A DNA stretch of 64,000 nucleotides from JASTVH01 sp042862465. Lineage in GTDB: Bacteria; Pseudomonadota; Gammaproteobacteria; Pseudomonadales; Oleiphilaceae. Both the position numbers and the translations under genes were made by a program. Position 1 is the stretch's first letter. The number at the start of each line of letters is the position of its first letter. Below are positions 25,026 through 33,648 of the stretch, one piece after another. Below the pieces are notes generated by a model that saw only the letters and a program-made list of their open reading frames with translations, did not search any database and was not told the DNA's origin. The stretch is taken from positions 1-64,000 of the forward strand of contig JASTVH010000008.1 in NCBI GenBank assembly GCA_042862465.1, given 5' to 3'.

Positions 25026-25679
25026 TCAGGCAGGCTTTTCACCGAGAATTGACCAGTAGCAGTTCATGCTCAGCAGTTTGAAGCGTTTCTTGTCACGAAT
25101 CTCAAGGCCGAGCTTTTTCATGTGTTCGGGGTAGTTGTAGATCGCGTGGAATGCATTCTTTGCAAAGACCACGAAAGTCAGCACGGCCATGTACCAGTAG
25201 ATCTTCTGGAAGGTGCGCGACAGGATGTTGCCGGTGGGGTAGTGGAAGTCACCCACGACCACCTTGGCCCCCGGTTTGCCCAGGCTGATCAGGTGCTCAA
25301 GCACGCGGACCATCATGGGCTCGTCGAAGACGTTGAGGAAAAAGTTGGCCACAACCATGTCGTACTGCTCGAACTCTTCCACCTTGAAGATGTCGGCATG
25401 CACCTGGCGCACGGTGACGTTCGGCGCCTCCTTCCGGCGGGCTTCTTCGAACTTGCGCAGCATGGTTTCGGACAGATCGACAACGGTCACGTCGGCGCCC
25501 AGCTCGGCAGCTCGAATGGCATCCCGGCCATGGCCCACACCGGCGAAGAGCACCTTGTCTCCCGGCTGGATGTTGTTCACATCCAGCATCGCGGTCTTGC
25601 AGTTGTGGATCGACTTGCCGCTGTAAAGGTTGCTGAGGAAGTCGTATACCGGACCAATATATTTGTACTTGTCTGCCAT
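25026..25679 (-). CDS. class I SAM-dependent methyltransferase
   Basis: The 217 residues show the SAM-binding motif KVLFAGVGHGRDAIRAAELGADVTVVDLS (about residues 42-70) and the post-motif YDMVVANFFLNVFDEP. A hydrophobic stretch near residues 150-175 (IYWYMAVLTFVVFAKNAFHAIY) suggests membrane association and a lipid or quinone-like substrate. It is the first gene of a two-gene leftward operon with the DUF2156 protein. Two palindromic sites lie about 200 bases upstream. The exact substrate cannot be read from sequence. Confidence 0.82.
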   Translation of the reverse strand: MADKYKYIGPVYDFLSNLYSGKSIHNCKTAMLDVNNIQPGDKVLFAGVGHGRDAIRAAELGADVTVVDLSETMLRKFEEARRKEAPNVTVRQVHADIFKVEEFEQYDMVVANFFLNVFDEPMMVRVLEHLISLGKPGAKVVVGDFHYPTGNILSRTFQKIYWYMAVLTFVVFAKNAFHAIYNYPEHMKKLGLEIRDKKRFKLLSMNCYWSILGEKPA

Positions 25680-25879
25680 GGTTCTCTTGCTGCCCGACTC
25701 GTTGTTGTTCGTTGGCCGTTCGTCGCTTCGGCTTTGTAACGTTCTGAGCGATCGCTTTACAGGTTGTAACCAATCGTAATCGAGCTGATGGTGAAAAGCT
25801 GTGCATCAGGCCGCATTTTTAGCTTGTTTCGACGGTTGCAACGTTCAAATTTTGCAAACTAAATCAATACATTGCTAGG

Positions 25880-25892
25880 ATTGTCAGACAAT
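25880..25892. promoter_or_regulatory. 13-base perfect palindrome, possible GntR/FadR-type operator
   Basis: ATTGTCAGACAAT is a perfect inverted repeat around a central A. It fits the TNGTNNNACNA consensus of the FadR subfamily of GntR regulators. The 15 bases TAGGATTGTC(A/C)GACA (25876-25890) recur with one difference at 33272-33286 upstream of the fatty acyl reductase gene. Confidence 0.5.
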
Positions 25893-25901
25893 AAATTTAG
25901 A

Positions 25902-25914
25902 GTTGTCCTACAAT
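25902..25914. promoter_or_regulatory. second operator-like site
   Basis: GTTGTCCTACAAT also fits TNGTNNNACNA. Its centre lies 22 bases, about two helical turns, from the centre of the first site, which would place two bound dimers on the same DNA face. Confidence 0.45.
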
Positions 25915-26084
25915 CTTATTGAGATTTAACCGCGTTTAACAAAGTGGGCCGTTGACTGGTGTTGTCGGCGATGAGCGGCGCAGAAAAAGAGGGCAGGAGG
26001 CCTACCTGGTGCGTTGATACGGGGCGCAATAAGTAAACGGGCTTTGGGGGGATCAAGGGGGGCAGCAGGTCGGCAGAGCTGGAC

Positions 26085-28265
26085 TCAACCGACCTGGCTG
26101 ATGCGCGAACGCATGGGGATGCCTCGCTGGTGAAGATCGGCAATAGGGCGCGCAGGGCCGTAATAGAAGCCCTGCACCTGGTGGCAGCCCAGGTCGCGCA
26201 GGTACTGCAGCTGGGTTTCCGTTTCCACCCCTTCGGCCACGATATGCAGCCGCAGGCCCTGGGCCATGGCGACAATGGCATTGACGATGCAGGCGCCATC
26301 TTCACCACGCCGGATATCGCGCACGAAGCTCTGGTCCACCTTGAGGGTGTGGATTGGCAGTCGGTGCAGGTAATTGAGGGAGGAGTAGCCGGTTCCGAAA
26401 TCGTCGATGGCGATGCGTACACCCTGATCGGCCAGTTCCCGGAGCTTACGGCTGATCTGCTCCAGGTCGTTCATGATGACGTTCTCGGTGATCTCGATCT
26501 CCAGTCGCTCGGGCGGGAAGTGGCTGTTGGCCAATTGCTCCATCAGCGTCTCCACAAAGCGTGGGTGTTCCACCTGCATGGGCGAGAAGTTGACCGACAG
26601 ACGGAAGTCGTCCTTGTGGGCCTGGTCCAGCCAGGGGCGAATCTCTTCGCAGGCAGTGCGCAACACCCATTCGCTGAGATCGCCAATCAATTTGGTTTCC
26701 TCGGCCAGGGGCAGGAAATCACGAGGGTAGAGCAGGCCGCGGACCGGATGTTGCCAACGTACCAAGGCTTCTACTCCCAGCAATTGGCCGGTGCGGGCGC
26801 ACATCTGGGGCTGGTAGAACACCCGCAGCTCATTCTTGGCCAATGCGCGTCGCAGATCTCGCTCGAGGCCGAGGCGGTTGGTCGTGTCCACGCTCATGGC
26901 GTCGGTATAGAACTGGTAACCGTCCTTGCCGCGCCCCTTGACATGGTACATGGCGATATCGGCGTGCTGAATCAGCTCGTCCAGGGTATTGCCGGCGTCC
27001 GGGAACAGGGAAATACCGATGCTGATCCCCACGAACACTTCGTGATCCCCGAGCTTGAAGGGCGCCTTGAGGGTGTGGATCAGCTTGCGGGCGATCTTGC
27101 GCGCATCCTCGTGGCTGGTGATGTTCGGCAGCAGCAGGGTGAATTCGTCACCGCCGAAGCGCGAGAGGGTGTCGCCCTTGCGCAGGCAGCTTTCCAGGCG
27201 TTGAGCCACCGCCTGTAGCAGGCGGTCGCCCATGGCGTGACCGAGGGTATCGTTGACCACCTTGAAACGGTCCAGATCCAGAAACATGACGGCCAGCTTC
27301 TGGTCGTAGCGTTTGGCGTGGGTGATGGCCAGATCGAGGCGGTCCTTAAACAGGGCGCGGTTGGGAAGCCGGGTCAGCAGGTCGTGATAGGCCTGGAAAT
27401 TGATAAAGGCCTCGGCTTCCTTGCGTTCGGTGATATCGCGGGCGGTGCCGTAGATCTGTACCGAGCGCGCTCCGTTCGGGGATTCGGGGCCGGGCAGGGG
27501 AAGCACGCGGCCGTCAACCGGAAAGGCGGTGACCTCAAAGTGGCGGTTGGCCTTGCGGCTGCCGCGGGTTTTCAGGCGCAGTTCAATGGTGCGGGGATTG
27601 TCGGCACTGATCGAGGGGTCCTTGAAGGCCCAGGCGCCCTTGGCCACGTCCTGGTCGTCCACCAGGTGGCGGAAATGCCGGCCCATGAGTTCGCCACAGT
27701 TATAACCCAGCAGGCTTTCCACCTTGCTGTTCAGGAAGCAGAAGCAACCTTTGTGGTCGAGCATGAAGACGATGTCCGGCGAGCTGTTGACGATGTAGCG
27801 GTGCAGCTCCTCGGATTTGCGCAGCCGTTTTTGCACATCCTGATGGGCCCGTTCCAGCAGTCGCTTGTGCAGGACGTTGCGAACCGTGGCCACCAGTTCT
27901 TCGGAATCGTAGGGTTTCTTGATGTAGTCGTAGGCGCCGCGACGCAGGGCCTTGCTGACGATGCTGAAGGAGGATTCGCCGGAGACCACGATGGTGGGGG
28001 TGGCGATCTTGTGTTCGTGCTGGAAAGACATCACCTGCAGCCCGTTCATGTCCGGCATGCCGATGTCCAGTAGCATCAGGTCGTAGGCCTGCTTGAGCAG
28101 GAGATTGCAGGCCGCCTTGCCGCCCTGTGCCGCGTCCACCTGGAAACCGTGTTCGGTGAGTAACCGGGACAGGCTGTCGAGCAGGCGCGGCTCGTCGTCA
28201 ACGATCAGGAGGCGCGGTGGCGCATCCATGGTCGCGAGCGTCGGGTTGTCGTTTTGGGTCTGCAT
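26085..28265 (-). CDS. response regulator with PAS, GGDEF and EAL domains
   Basis: The 726 residues hold a receiver domain (about 17-135) with phosphoacceptor D67 in MLLDIGMPD and the KKP lysine, a PAS domain (about 150-280), a GGDEF domain with intact FGGDEF near residue 378, and an EAL domain with intact EALVRW, followed by FGTGYSSLNYL and AEGVE. Both cyclic-di-GMP synthesis and breakdown motifs are present; which prevails is unknown. It lies 40 bases downstream of the HDOD-histidine kinase on the same strand, the likely phosphodonor. Confidence 0.9.
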   Translation of the reverse strand: MQTQNDNPTLATMDAPPRLLIVDDEPRLLDSLSRLLTEHGFQVDAAQGGKAACNLLLKQAYDLMLLDIGMPDMNGLQVMSFQHEHKIATPTIVVSGESSFSIVSKALRRGAYDYIKKPYDSEELVATVRNVLHKRLLERAHQDVQKRLRKSEELHRYIVNSSPDIVFMLDHKGCFCFLNSKVESLLGYNCGELMGRHFRHLVDDQDVAKGAWAFKDPSISADNPRTIELRLKTRGSRKANRHFEVTAFPVDGRVLPLPGPESPNGARSVQIYGTARDITERKEAEAFINFQAYHDLLTRLPNRALFKDRLDLAITHAKRYDQKLAVMFLDLDRFKVVNDTLGHAMGDRLLQAVAQRLESCLRKGDTLSRFGGDEFTLLLPNITSHEDARKIARKLIHTLKAPFKLGDHEVFVGISIGISLFPDAGNTLDELIQHADIAMYHVKGRGKDGYQFYTDAMSVDTTNRLGLERDLRRALAKNELRVFYQPQMCARTGQLLGVEALVRWQHPVRGLLYPRDFLPLAEETKLIGDLSEWVLRTACEEIRPWLDQAHKDDFRLSVNFSPMQVEHPRFVETLMEQLANSHFPPERLEIEITENVIMNDLEQISRKLRELADQGVRIAIDDFGTGYSSLNYLHRLPIHTLKVDQSFVRDIRRGEDGACIVNAIVAMAQGLRLHIVAEGVETETQLQYLRDLGCHQVQGFYYGPARPIADLHQRGIPMRSRISQVG

Positions 28266-28305
28266 AACGGGTGCTGTCTTTTTTTGGATTATGGTTATCT
28301 TGGCT

Positions 28306-30303
28306 TCATGCGTCCTTTCCCGTTCCCTGGTTGTTTGCTGCCGGTACCAGTATGCGGAAGCCAGTGCCCTCCGCGCCGGTGTGGCAGCTTATGATTCCTT
28401 CCATGTCATCGACCAATCGCTTGACGATACTCAGACCCAGGCCACTGTGGCCCGCGCCCTTACGGCTCTTGACCGGCTGAAACAGTTGTTGGCGCACCTC
28501 GTCGGGCAGTCCCGGTCCGGTGTCGCTCAGATAGAGTTCGACCCACTGGCGATTGTTTTGCCATACATTGGGGCGCAACTGCACCTCGATAGTGCCGCCG
28601 TCCGGCATGGACTCCACGGCGTTGCGCGCCAGGTTAAGCAGAATCTGGCGCAGTGCGCCCTGGGGCGCATCCACGATCAGAGGCTGCTCGGGCAGGTCGA
28701 CGCGGTCTTCAATGTCGTGAGAGGCGAAATAGGTGCCTCGCAACAGATCCATCAGCGAGCGCACCTCCCGCGCCAGGTCAGCCGTCTCCCCGGGTTCGGC
28801 TGTCTCGCGCAGGTCGCGGGCCTGCATCATCAACTGGGCAATGCGGTCCAGCTCTTCGCGGACCACGTCAAGATCGGTTTGCGCCTCGTCATCCTCTCCC
28901 ATCTTTTTCTGCAACGTCGACAGGTAGTTGCGGATAATGGTGAGGGGGTTACTGACCTCGTGGATCAGACGGCGCATGCGCAGCTGCGACTCCAGCCCTT
29001 CTGCCGTCAGGGCGCTGTCACCGGGCTCACTGCCCTGGAGCAATTTGCGCAATGGTGCGGCGGCACGTTCGGCCAGCAGGTCGACCAGGTGCTGGCGAGA
29101 GGGGTCATCGGTGCGATCGAAACCCGCCACGATCATGCCCAGTAACTGATCGCCGTCACGAATTGGTGCAATATAGAGGCCAGCAGACGCCAGCAGGTTT
29201 AACAGCTGGCGATCGACGACGGGTTGTTCGTCCTGTTGTTCGCGCCCGTCGATCCAAAGGCCTTCTCCGGATTCGGCACTGCGGGCTACAGCGCTGCGAG
29301 CCGGATCCCGCGGCAGGCGTAGTTCCAGATCGCTCCAGCCACTGACCGCTCCGGCATTGAGCCATTCGTCATCGGCGATCAACATCAGGGCCCGGCCGTT
29401 GCAGAGCAGTTCAGTGGCCGACACCACCGCCTGGGAAAACTGGCTGACTTCCTCGGCCTGTGACAGCGGGCGGGCCGCTTCCTGAACCAGGCCATGGCGC
29501 ACCAGATTGTGCAGGAGATCTTCCCGGGCCTGATCGACGTCGGCGTCGCCATCCAGCGGAATGGCCAGGCCATCCGCCAGGGTTTCCACTTCCTGATCGA
29601 TGCGGGTGCAGATTTCCTTGGTCAGGGCCGCGGTCAGGCCGAACAGCGTATGGGCCGCATCCACGCCCCGTTTATCGTACATGGCCAGGCGTGTGGCCAG
29701 ATTGATCAGCTTGACCAGGTGGGACGCATCACGCACTTCTTCGGGGGCGTGCTGCTGAAAGCGGATGGCATCGATGGCGATGGGGCTGAGCCCCCAGTCC
29801 TCGGCGAGTTTGGCGCCGGTTTCGGCATGGTCGGCAACCGAGGAGGGATCCTCGCCCTGGCTGGCGGCCTTGAGGGCAATCAATTCCCCGACGTTGTGGA
29901 GCATCCCAATCATGAAGGCTTCGTCGGGATGAGGGTAGCGGGTCAGGTTGGCCAGGGCGCGCGCGTGCAGGGCGGTGGCCAGGGAGTGGCGCCAGAAATC
30001 GCGCAGCTGCTGCCAGTGATCGGCTCCGAGCTTGTAAAGGAACTGGCGCAGGGCGGCCGTAATGACCAGGGTACGCAGGTTGTTCAGTCCAAGACGGAGG
30101 AGGGCATGCTGGATGGAGGTCACGGGCTGGCCGCGACGGAAGTAGGAAGAATTGGCCAAAGACAGCACGCGCGCGGTCAGCGCGGTGTCTTTACCAATAA
30201 TCTCCCCGAGATCGCGATAGTCGGCGTCATTGTCGCACGCATGCAACATACGCAGCACGATCTGCGGCAAGCTTGGCAGGTCGCCTTGAGCTTTTGCCAA
30301 CAT
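28306..30303 (-). CDS. HDOD domain-histidine kinase hybrid
   Basis: The 665 residues begin with an HDOD domain (about 8-200: LPSLPQIVLRMLHACDNDADYRDLGEIIGKD, GMLHNVGELIAL). A GAF-like middle follows (about 280-420: LYIAPIRDGDQLLGMIVAG). The C-terminal kinase has H-box IHEVSNPLTIIRNYL near residue 445, N-box LLNLARNAVESMP, DTGPGLP and GLGLSIV. There are no membrane segments, so it senses a cytoplasmic signal. It probably phosphorylates the REC-PAS-GGDEF-EAL protein encoded just downstream. A perfect palindrome sits upstream of the start. Confidence 0.9.
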   Translation of the reverse strand: MLAKAQGDLPSLPQIVLRMLHACDNDADYRDLGEIIGKDTALTARVLSLANSSYFRRGQPVTSIQHALLRLGLNNLRTLVITAALRQFLYKLGADHWQQLRDFWRHSLATALHARALANLTRYPHPDEAFMIGMLHNVGELIALKAASQGEDPSSVADHAETGAKLAEDWGLSPIAIDAIRFQQHAPEEVRDASHLVKLINLATRLAMYDKRGVDAAHTLFGLTAALTKEICTRIDQEVETLADGLAIPLDGDADVDQAREDLLHNLVRHGLVQEAARPLSQAEEVSQFSQAVVSATELLCNGRALMLIADDEWLNAGAVSGWSDLELRLPRDPARSAVARSAESGEGLWIDGREQQDEQPVVDRQLLNLLASAGLYIAPIRDGDQLLGMIVAGFDRTDDPSRQHLVDLLAERAAAPLRKLLQGSEPGDSALTAEGLESQLRMRRLIHEVSNPLTIIRNYLSTLQKKMGEDDEAQTDLDVVREELDRIAQLMMQARDLRETAEPGETADLAREVRSLMDLLRGTYFASHDIEDRVDLPEQPLIVDAPQGALRQILLNLARNAVESMPDGGTIEVQLRPNVWQNNRQWVELYLSDTGPGLPDEVRQQLFQPVKSRKGAGHSGLGLSIVKRLVDDMEGIISCHTGAEGTGFRILVPAANNQGTGKDA

Positions 30304-30775
30304 GCTTCAGAGCCCTGAATCTCTATAAAATGACGTCATTTTCAGTTTTTAGTTTTGCACGAATCTTAGCCAATAATCCTGAAAAATTAAATATTTGTTA
30401 GCATAATTTGAACCAGTACCGTAAAAGCCGCGGAGCCTTTATTCCATAACGCTCTAAAAAGGCGCCGAATGATACTTCTGTGCAAGAAAAGCCGCATGAC
30501 TTTCATCGAGTTGTCAGCGAACTGTCAAAAATGTGAGCCCCTCCGATTTGGTGACTGTATCCTCGCTCTCCGGCGCAGTACACTAGTTCAACCTAAATAT
30601 ACGAACACCTGAAACGTCCGGCGGTGAGCACGCGTCGACGATCGATGCAGGCCAGTCTGAACAGGGGTTCGTGACCGCCGTCATCAATGACGATGACGTG
30701 GCCCAGGAGCGGGCTCGGCGCGAATACAGTTCGGAAAACTGTAAAAATAAAGACAACGAGGCGTGCTGAGTAATA
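30304..30775. promoter_or_regulatory. divergent intergenic region HDOD-kinase / MinD-like gene
   Basis: These 472 bases hold the promoters of both divergent genes. The left half is AT-rich; the right half includes a short GTG frame of about 32 codons (around 30672-30770) that I do not consider a gene. No RNA gene is evident. Confidence 0.45.
30327..30342. promoter_or_regulatory. 16-base perfect palindrome
   Basis: AAAATGACGTCATTTT lies 24 bases upstream of the HDOD-kinase start codon. It could be an operator, or a small hairpin in the mRNA leader that affects translation. Confidence 0.5.
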
Positions 30776-32305
30776 ATGAGCGGACGTAGTGAATCGGCAT
30801 TGAGGTTGGACGACCAGGAACCGGCGCCAGTCTCCGAACGGCGGCCAGCACGGCCAGAGCCAGGCCCCGCCGCCCCAGATCCCCAGCCCACCGGAAGACG
30901 ACGCAAGCGCCCGGCCGTTCCCAGTACCATCGCGGTGACCGGCGGCAAGGGTGGTGTTGGCAAGACCTCGATCGCTCTGAACTTGGCGCTGGTAATGGCT
31001 CGACAGGGACATCGCACCCTGTTGCTGGATGGCGATGTGGAGCTGGCCAACGTCAATGTCATGCTGGGGCTCTACCCGGGTATGACACTCGAGCACGTCA
31101 TTCTGGGCGAGCGTTCACTGCGTGAAGTGTTGCTGCCGGTACGCCGGAATCTGGACCTGTTGCCTGGCGCCTCCGGTGTGCCGGGATGCTTTGATCTGGC
31201 GCCCGATCTGCGCAAGGTTTTCCTGAACCAGCTGGCGACGCTGGAGCAGCAATACGACCAGGTCATCATCGACACGGCGGCAGGCCTCAAAGCGACCGAC
31301 CTGCACATGATCGCTTCGTCCCACCTGGCCTGTGTGGTCATTACACCGGATCCCACCTCACTGACCGATGCCTTCTCTTTATTGAAGGTCCTCTATAAAA
31401 GAGGCTATCGCCGGACGCCGAGCATTATCGTCAATATGGCCAAGGGGTCGAGCCAGGCGCAGGCCGTCTATCGGCGTTTCTCCGCGGCGGTGGAGCGTTA
31501 CACGGGGCTAAAGACCCATTACCTGGGCGCCATCTGGCGCGACGAAACCATTTCCCAGTCGATTACCAGTCAGCGTCCGGTGGCGATGTTGCCGCCTTCG
31601 GACCCCTCCTGTCGGCAATTCTGGAGCCTGGCCGATATGCTGTCGGTGCGCTGGTCCCAGGGCGTGCCGCCTTCCACCGGTTTTTCCGGGTACTGGAAGC
31701 GTCTGCTTGACCGTCGCGAGGCCAAGGCAAAGAACAAGCCGGAGAACAAAACGGATAAGCCGGCCGGACCCAAGCCGGGCGCGGCCGGAGCGCCGGTTTC
31801 TGAGCAGCCCCAGAAGCCGGCCGAAAAGCAGCGTTGGCCCGAGGAATTCCGGGCATGGTTGCAATCCGATACAGTCTCGCCGCTGGAACGGTACGAAACC
31901 ATCGCCAACTGGCTCGAGCAACTGGGTGAGGGGATGGACGAGGATTTGCTGGAAGCCCTGCAAACCGGCCTCTCCTCCATGCAGTGGCAGAAGCTGCCTA
32001 ATGCCGTGAGGGCCAGTGCCGCGGCTCATTTCCGTCAACTGGCGGAACTGGTTGATCCCCCCCTGGTGCCCCATAAAGCGACGGAAAAGGAACCGCAGGC
32101 CCCAAAGACAACTGAAACGCGGGAAAAAACGCCGGACAAGCCTGGGGAAGGGCATCACCCGGTGTATGACGAAGCCGCCTTCGGTTCACAGGATGCCCTG
32201 CTGGACCGCTTGCGCCAGCAGCCCCAGGGGCAATCCATCAACAGTCTGCTGGAAGCGCTGCGGGCCAGCGAGCAACGGCCAGCCAAAGATTCGGGAGAGG
32301 AATAG
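30776..32305 (+). CDS. MinD/ParA-family ATPase with long C-terminal extension
   Basis: The 509 residues start with a ~48-residue Pro/Arg-rich disordered part. The MinD/FlhG-type ATPase follows with the deviant Walker A GGKGGVGKT (K58 and K63), LLLDGDVELANVNVMLGL and VIIDTAAGL. Residues after ~310 are rich in Lys, Pro and Glu, then form a helical domain of unknown type. It resembles FlhG/FleN, but no flagellar or chemotaxis genes are near. Its role could be positioning of a polar structure. It stands alone, 65 bases ahead of the alpha/beta hydrolase. Confidence 0.82.
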   Translation: MSGRSESALRLDDQEPAPVSERRPARPEPGPAAPDPQPTGRRRKRPAVPSTIAVTGGKGGVGKTSIALNLALVMARQGHRTLLLDGDVELANVNVMLGLYPGMTLEHVILGERSLREVLLPVRRNLDLLPGASGVPGCFDLAPDLRKVFLNQLATLEQQYDQVIIDTAAGLKATDLHMIASSHLACVVITPDPTSLTDAFSLLKVLYKRGYRRTPSIIVNMAKGSSQAQAVYRRFSAAVERYTGLKTHYLGAIWRDETISQSITSQRPVAMLPPSDPSCRQFWSLADMLSVRWSQGVPPSTGFSGYWKRLLDRREAKAKNKPENKTDKPAGPKPGAAGAPVSEQPQKPAEKQRWPEEFRAWLQSDTVSPLERYETIANWLEQLGEGMDEDLLEALQTGLSSMQWQKLPNAVRASAAAHFRQLAELVDPPLVPHKATEKEPQAPKTTETREKTPDKPGEGHHPVYDEAAFGSQDALLDRLRQQPQGQSINSLLEALRASEQRPAKDSGEE

Positions 32306-32370
32306 TCGCCCTTTCGGCTGCTCTCCCGCCGGTCACAGGTTTGTTACGAACTGAGGAGGGAGTCGAAACG

Positions 32371-33240
32371 ATGATTCAGGAAGAGCAGGTCGAACTGTGG
32401 GCGCAGGGTGAGCGCCTTTCGGCCGGTGTTTTTCGGCCGCAGGAAGCGGGGCAGCGACCTGCGCTGGTGATCAGTCATGGTGCCATCGGCTGCAAGGAAC
32501 AATTTTACCCCATGGCGCGTCAGCTGGCTGGCCTGGGGCTGACGGTTCTGGTTCCGGACATGCGGGGGCATGGGGGGAGTGACGGCGCCCGATACCATGT
32601 GGAGATTCCGGACTGGAAGGCTGACATTCTCGCCTCCCTCGACTGGCTGCAGGCCCAGGACGATGTGGATGGTTTGCGGCTTGGCGCCTTAGGTTTCTCC
32701 TCGGGCGGCACGGCAGTGCTGGAAGCGGCGATGACGGATGATCGCATCAAGGCTATCGTAACGTTGGATGCCACGGTTCGCCCGATACTTTCCCGCTTGG
32801 AAATCTGGCTTTTCCGTGGACTCGGCAGTCTCGGTTTGTTGAAACGACGTTTACTCGGCTCCGACCTGCACCTGCCCCTCTATCCTCTGGCTCGTATGAC
32901 CCCCTCCGCGGTCGACCCTGCAGTCAATCAGGCGGTGTTCGACGACCCTCACATAAAGGCCGGTTACTGGCATTATCCCATACCCGGCGCCCTCGACAGT
33001 TTTGTCATCGACACCCTCGACCGTGTGGGCGCCATCAAGGCGCCGGTGTGCGTGTTGCATGGTGAGGAAGACAGGGTGGACAGTCCAGAGACTGCCCGCG
33101 CACTGTTTCGGGGCCTGACCTGCGAAAAAGCCCTGCATTTGGTCCCCGGTTCCGGTCACATGGGGCATCTCGATCAATCCCGCGATGTGATTTACCGGCA
33201 TGCCGCCGAATGGCTGCAGCGCTGGCTTCTGAAGGCTTGA
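32371..33240 (+). CDS. alpha/beta hydrolase
   Basis: The ATG at 32371, preceded by GAGGAGGG, gives 289 residues. The catalytic triad is visible: nucleophile serine in GFSSGG (about residue 112), acid in GEEDRVDSP (about 235) and histidine in GSGHMGHLD (about 263). The oxyanion region is ISHGAIGCKEQ. It resembles dienelactone-hydrolase-like esterases and acyl hydrolases. The substrate is unknown; the next gene, a fatty acyl reductase, makes a lipid ester possible but this is only context. Confidence 0.8.
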   Translation: MIQEEQVELWAQGERLSAGVFRPQEAGQRPALVISHGAIGCKEQFYPMARQLAGLGLTVLVPDMRGHGGSDGARYHVEIPDWKADILASLDWLQAQDDVDGLRLGALGFSSGGTAVLEAAMTDDRIKAIVTLDATVRPILSRLEIWLFRGLGSLGLLKRRLLGSDLHLPLYPLARMTPSAVDPAVNQAVFDDPHIKAGYWHYPIPGALDSFVIDTLDRVGAIKAPVCVLHGEEDRVDSPETARALFRGLTCEKALHLVPGSGHMGHLDQSRDVIYRHAAEWLQRWLLKA

Positions 33241-33648
33241 CGATCGGGCGGACGGGGCGCTGGCGGGCTGTTAGGATTGTCCGACACTCCTAATATAAAA
33301 TCCTGTTAATTCAGGCACTTGTGTCCTGCGTCACTGAATTGGGTGGCGACGTGTTAGACAATTTCATGTGTTACAAAAAATAACAATAACAGGACGGGCA
33401 TGGCTGTTGCTTTGAGTTTTGGCAGTTACGAGCGGGATGTTCGCAAACGCCGGAACCCGTCACTGGGGTGTCATCGGCTGTCGGCAGAATAAGGTGATCG
33501 TTAATGGGCGAGTTGCCTGCCACAGCGTTACACTGGGTAACCTCCCCAGAGCGCATGGCGCTCGGTTCGACGCCTGAAGCGAACCGGGATGTCCTGCGGG
33601 GAGGCTGTCAGACAAACATGGAAGTCAATAACTGCAGTAGGGTGAATC
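33241..33648. promoter_or_regulatory. control region upstream of the fatty acyl reductase
   Basis: 408 bases with an AT-rich section (33290-33395). Three sites resemble the palindrome at 25880: 33276-33287 (ATTGTCCGACAC), 33351-33363 (GTGTTAGACAATT) and 33605-33615 (CTGTCAGACAA). They are imperfect, but three in one promoter region suggests a common regulator. Confidence 0.45.
33400..33492 (+). CDS. possible 30-residue leader peptide
   Basis: An ATG at 33400 with AGGAC just upstream opens a frame of 30 codons ending in TAA. The peptide starts MAVALSFGSYERDVRKRR. It lies in the reductase control region. It may be chance; no family is recognised. Confidence 0.2.
   Translation: MAVALSFGSYERDVRKRRNPSLGCHRLSAE

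Larger units (their letters stand above)
25680..26084. promoter_or_regulatory. AT-rich control region upstream of the methyltransferase operon
   Basis: These 405 bases separate the methyltransferase gene and the 3' end of the REC-GGDEF-EAL gene. The part from 25800 to 25925 is strongly AT-rich and holds the two palindromes listed next. No RNA gene is seen. Confidence 0.5.

Noticed and set aside
23943..25679. Idea that the DUF2156 and methyltransferase genes belong to a polyketide or siderophore cluster
   Set aside because: No synthases, carrier proteins or transporters of that kind are near.
30672..30770. GTG frame of about 32 codons before the MinD-like gene
   Set aside because: Weak start, no ribosome-binding site, and no family resemblance.
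33241..33648. Search for a tRNA or small RNA in the reductase control region
   Set aside because: No cloverleaf and no hairpin with T-run found.
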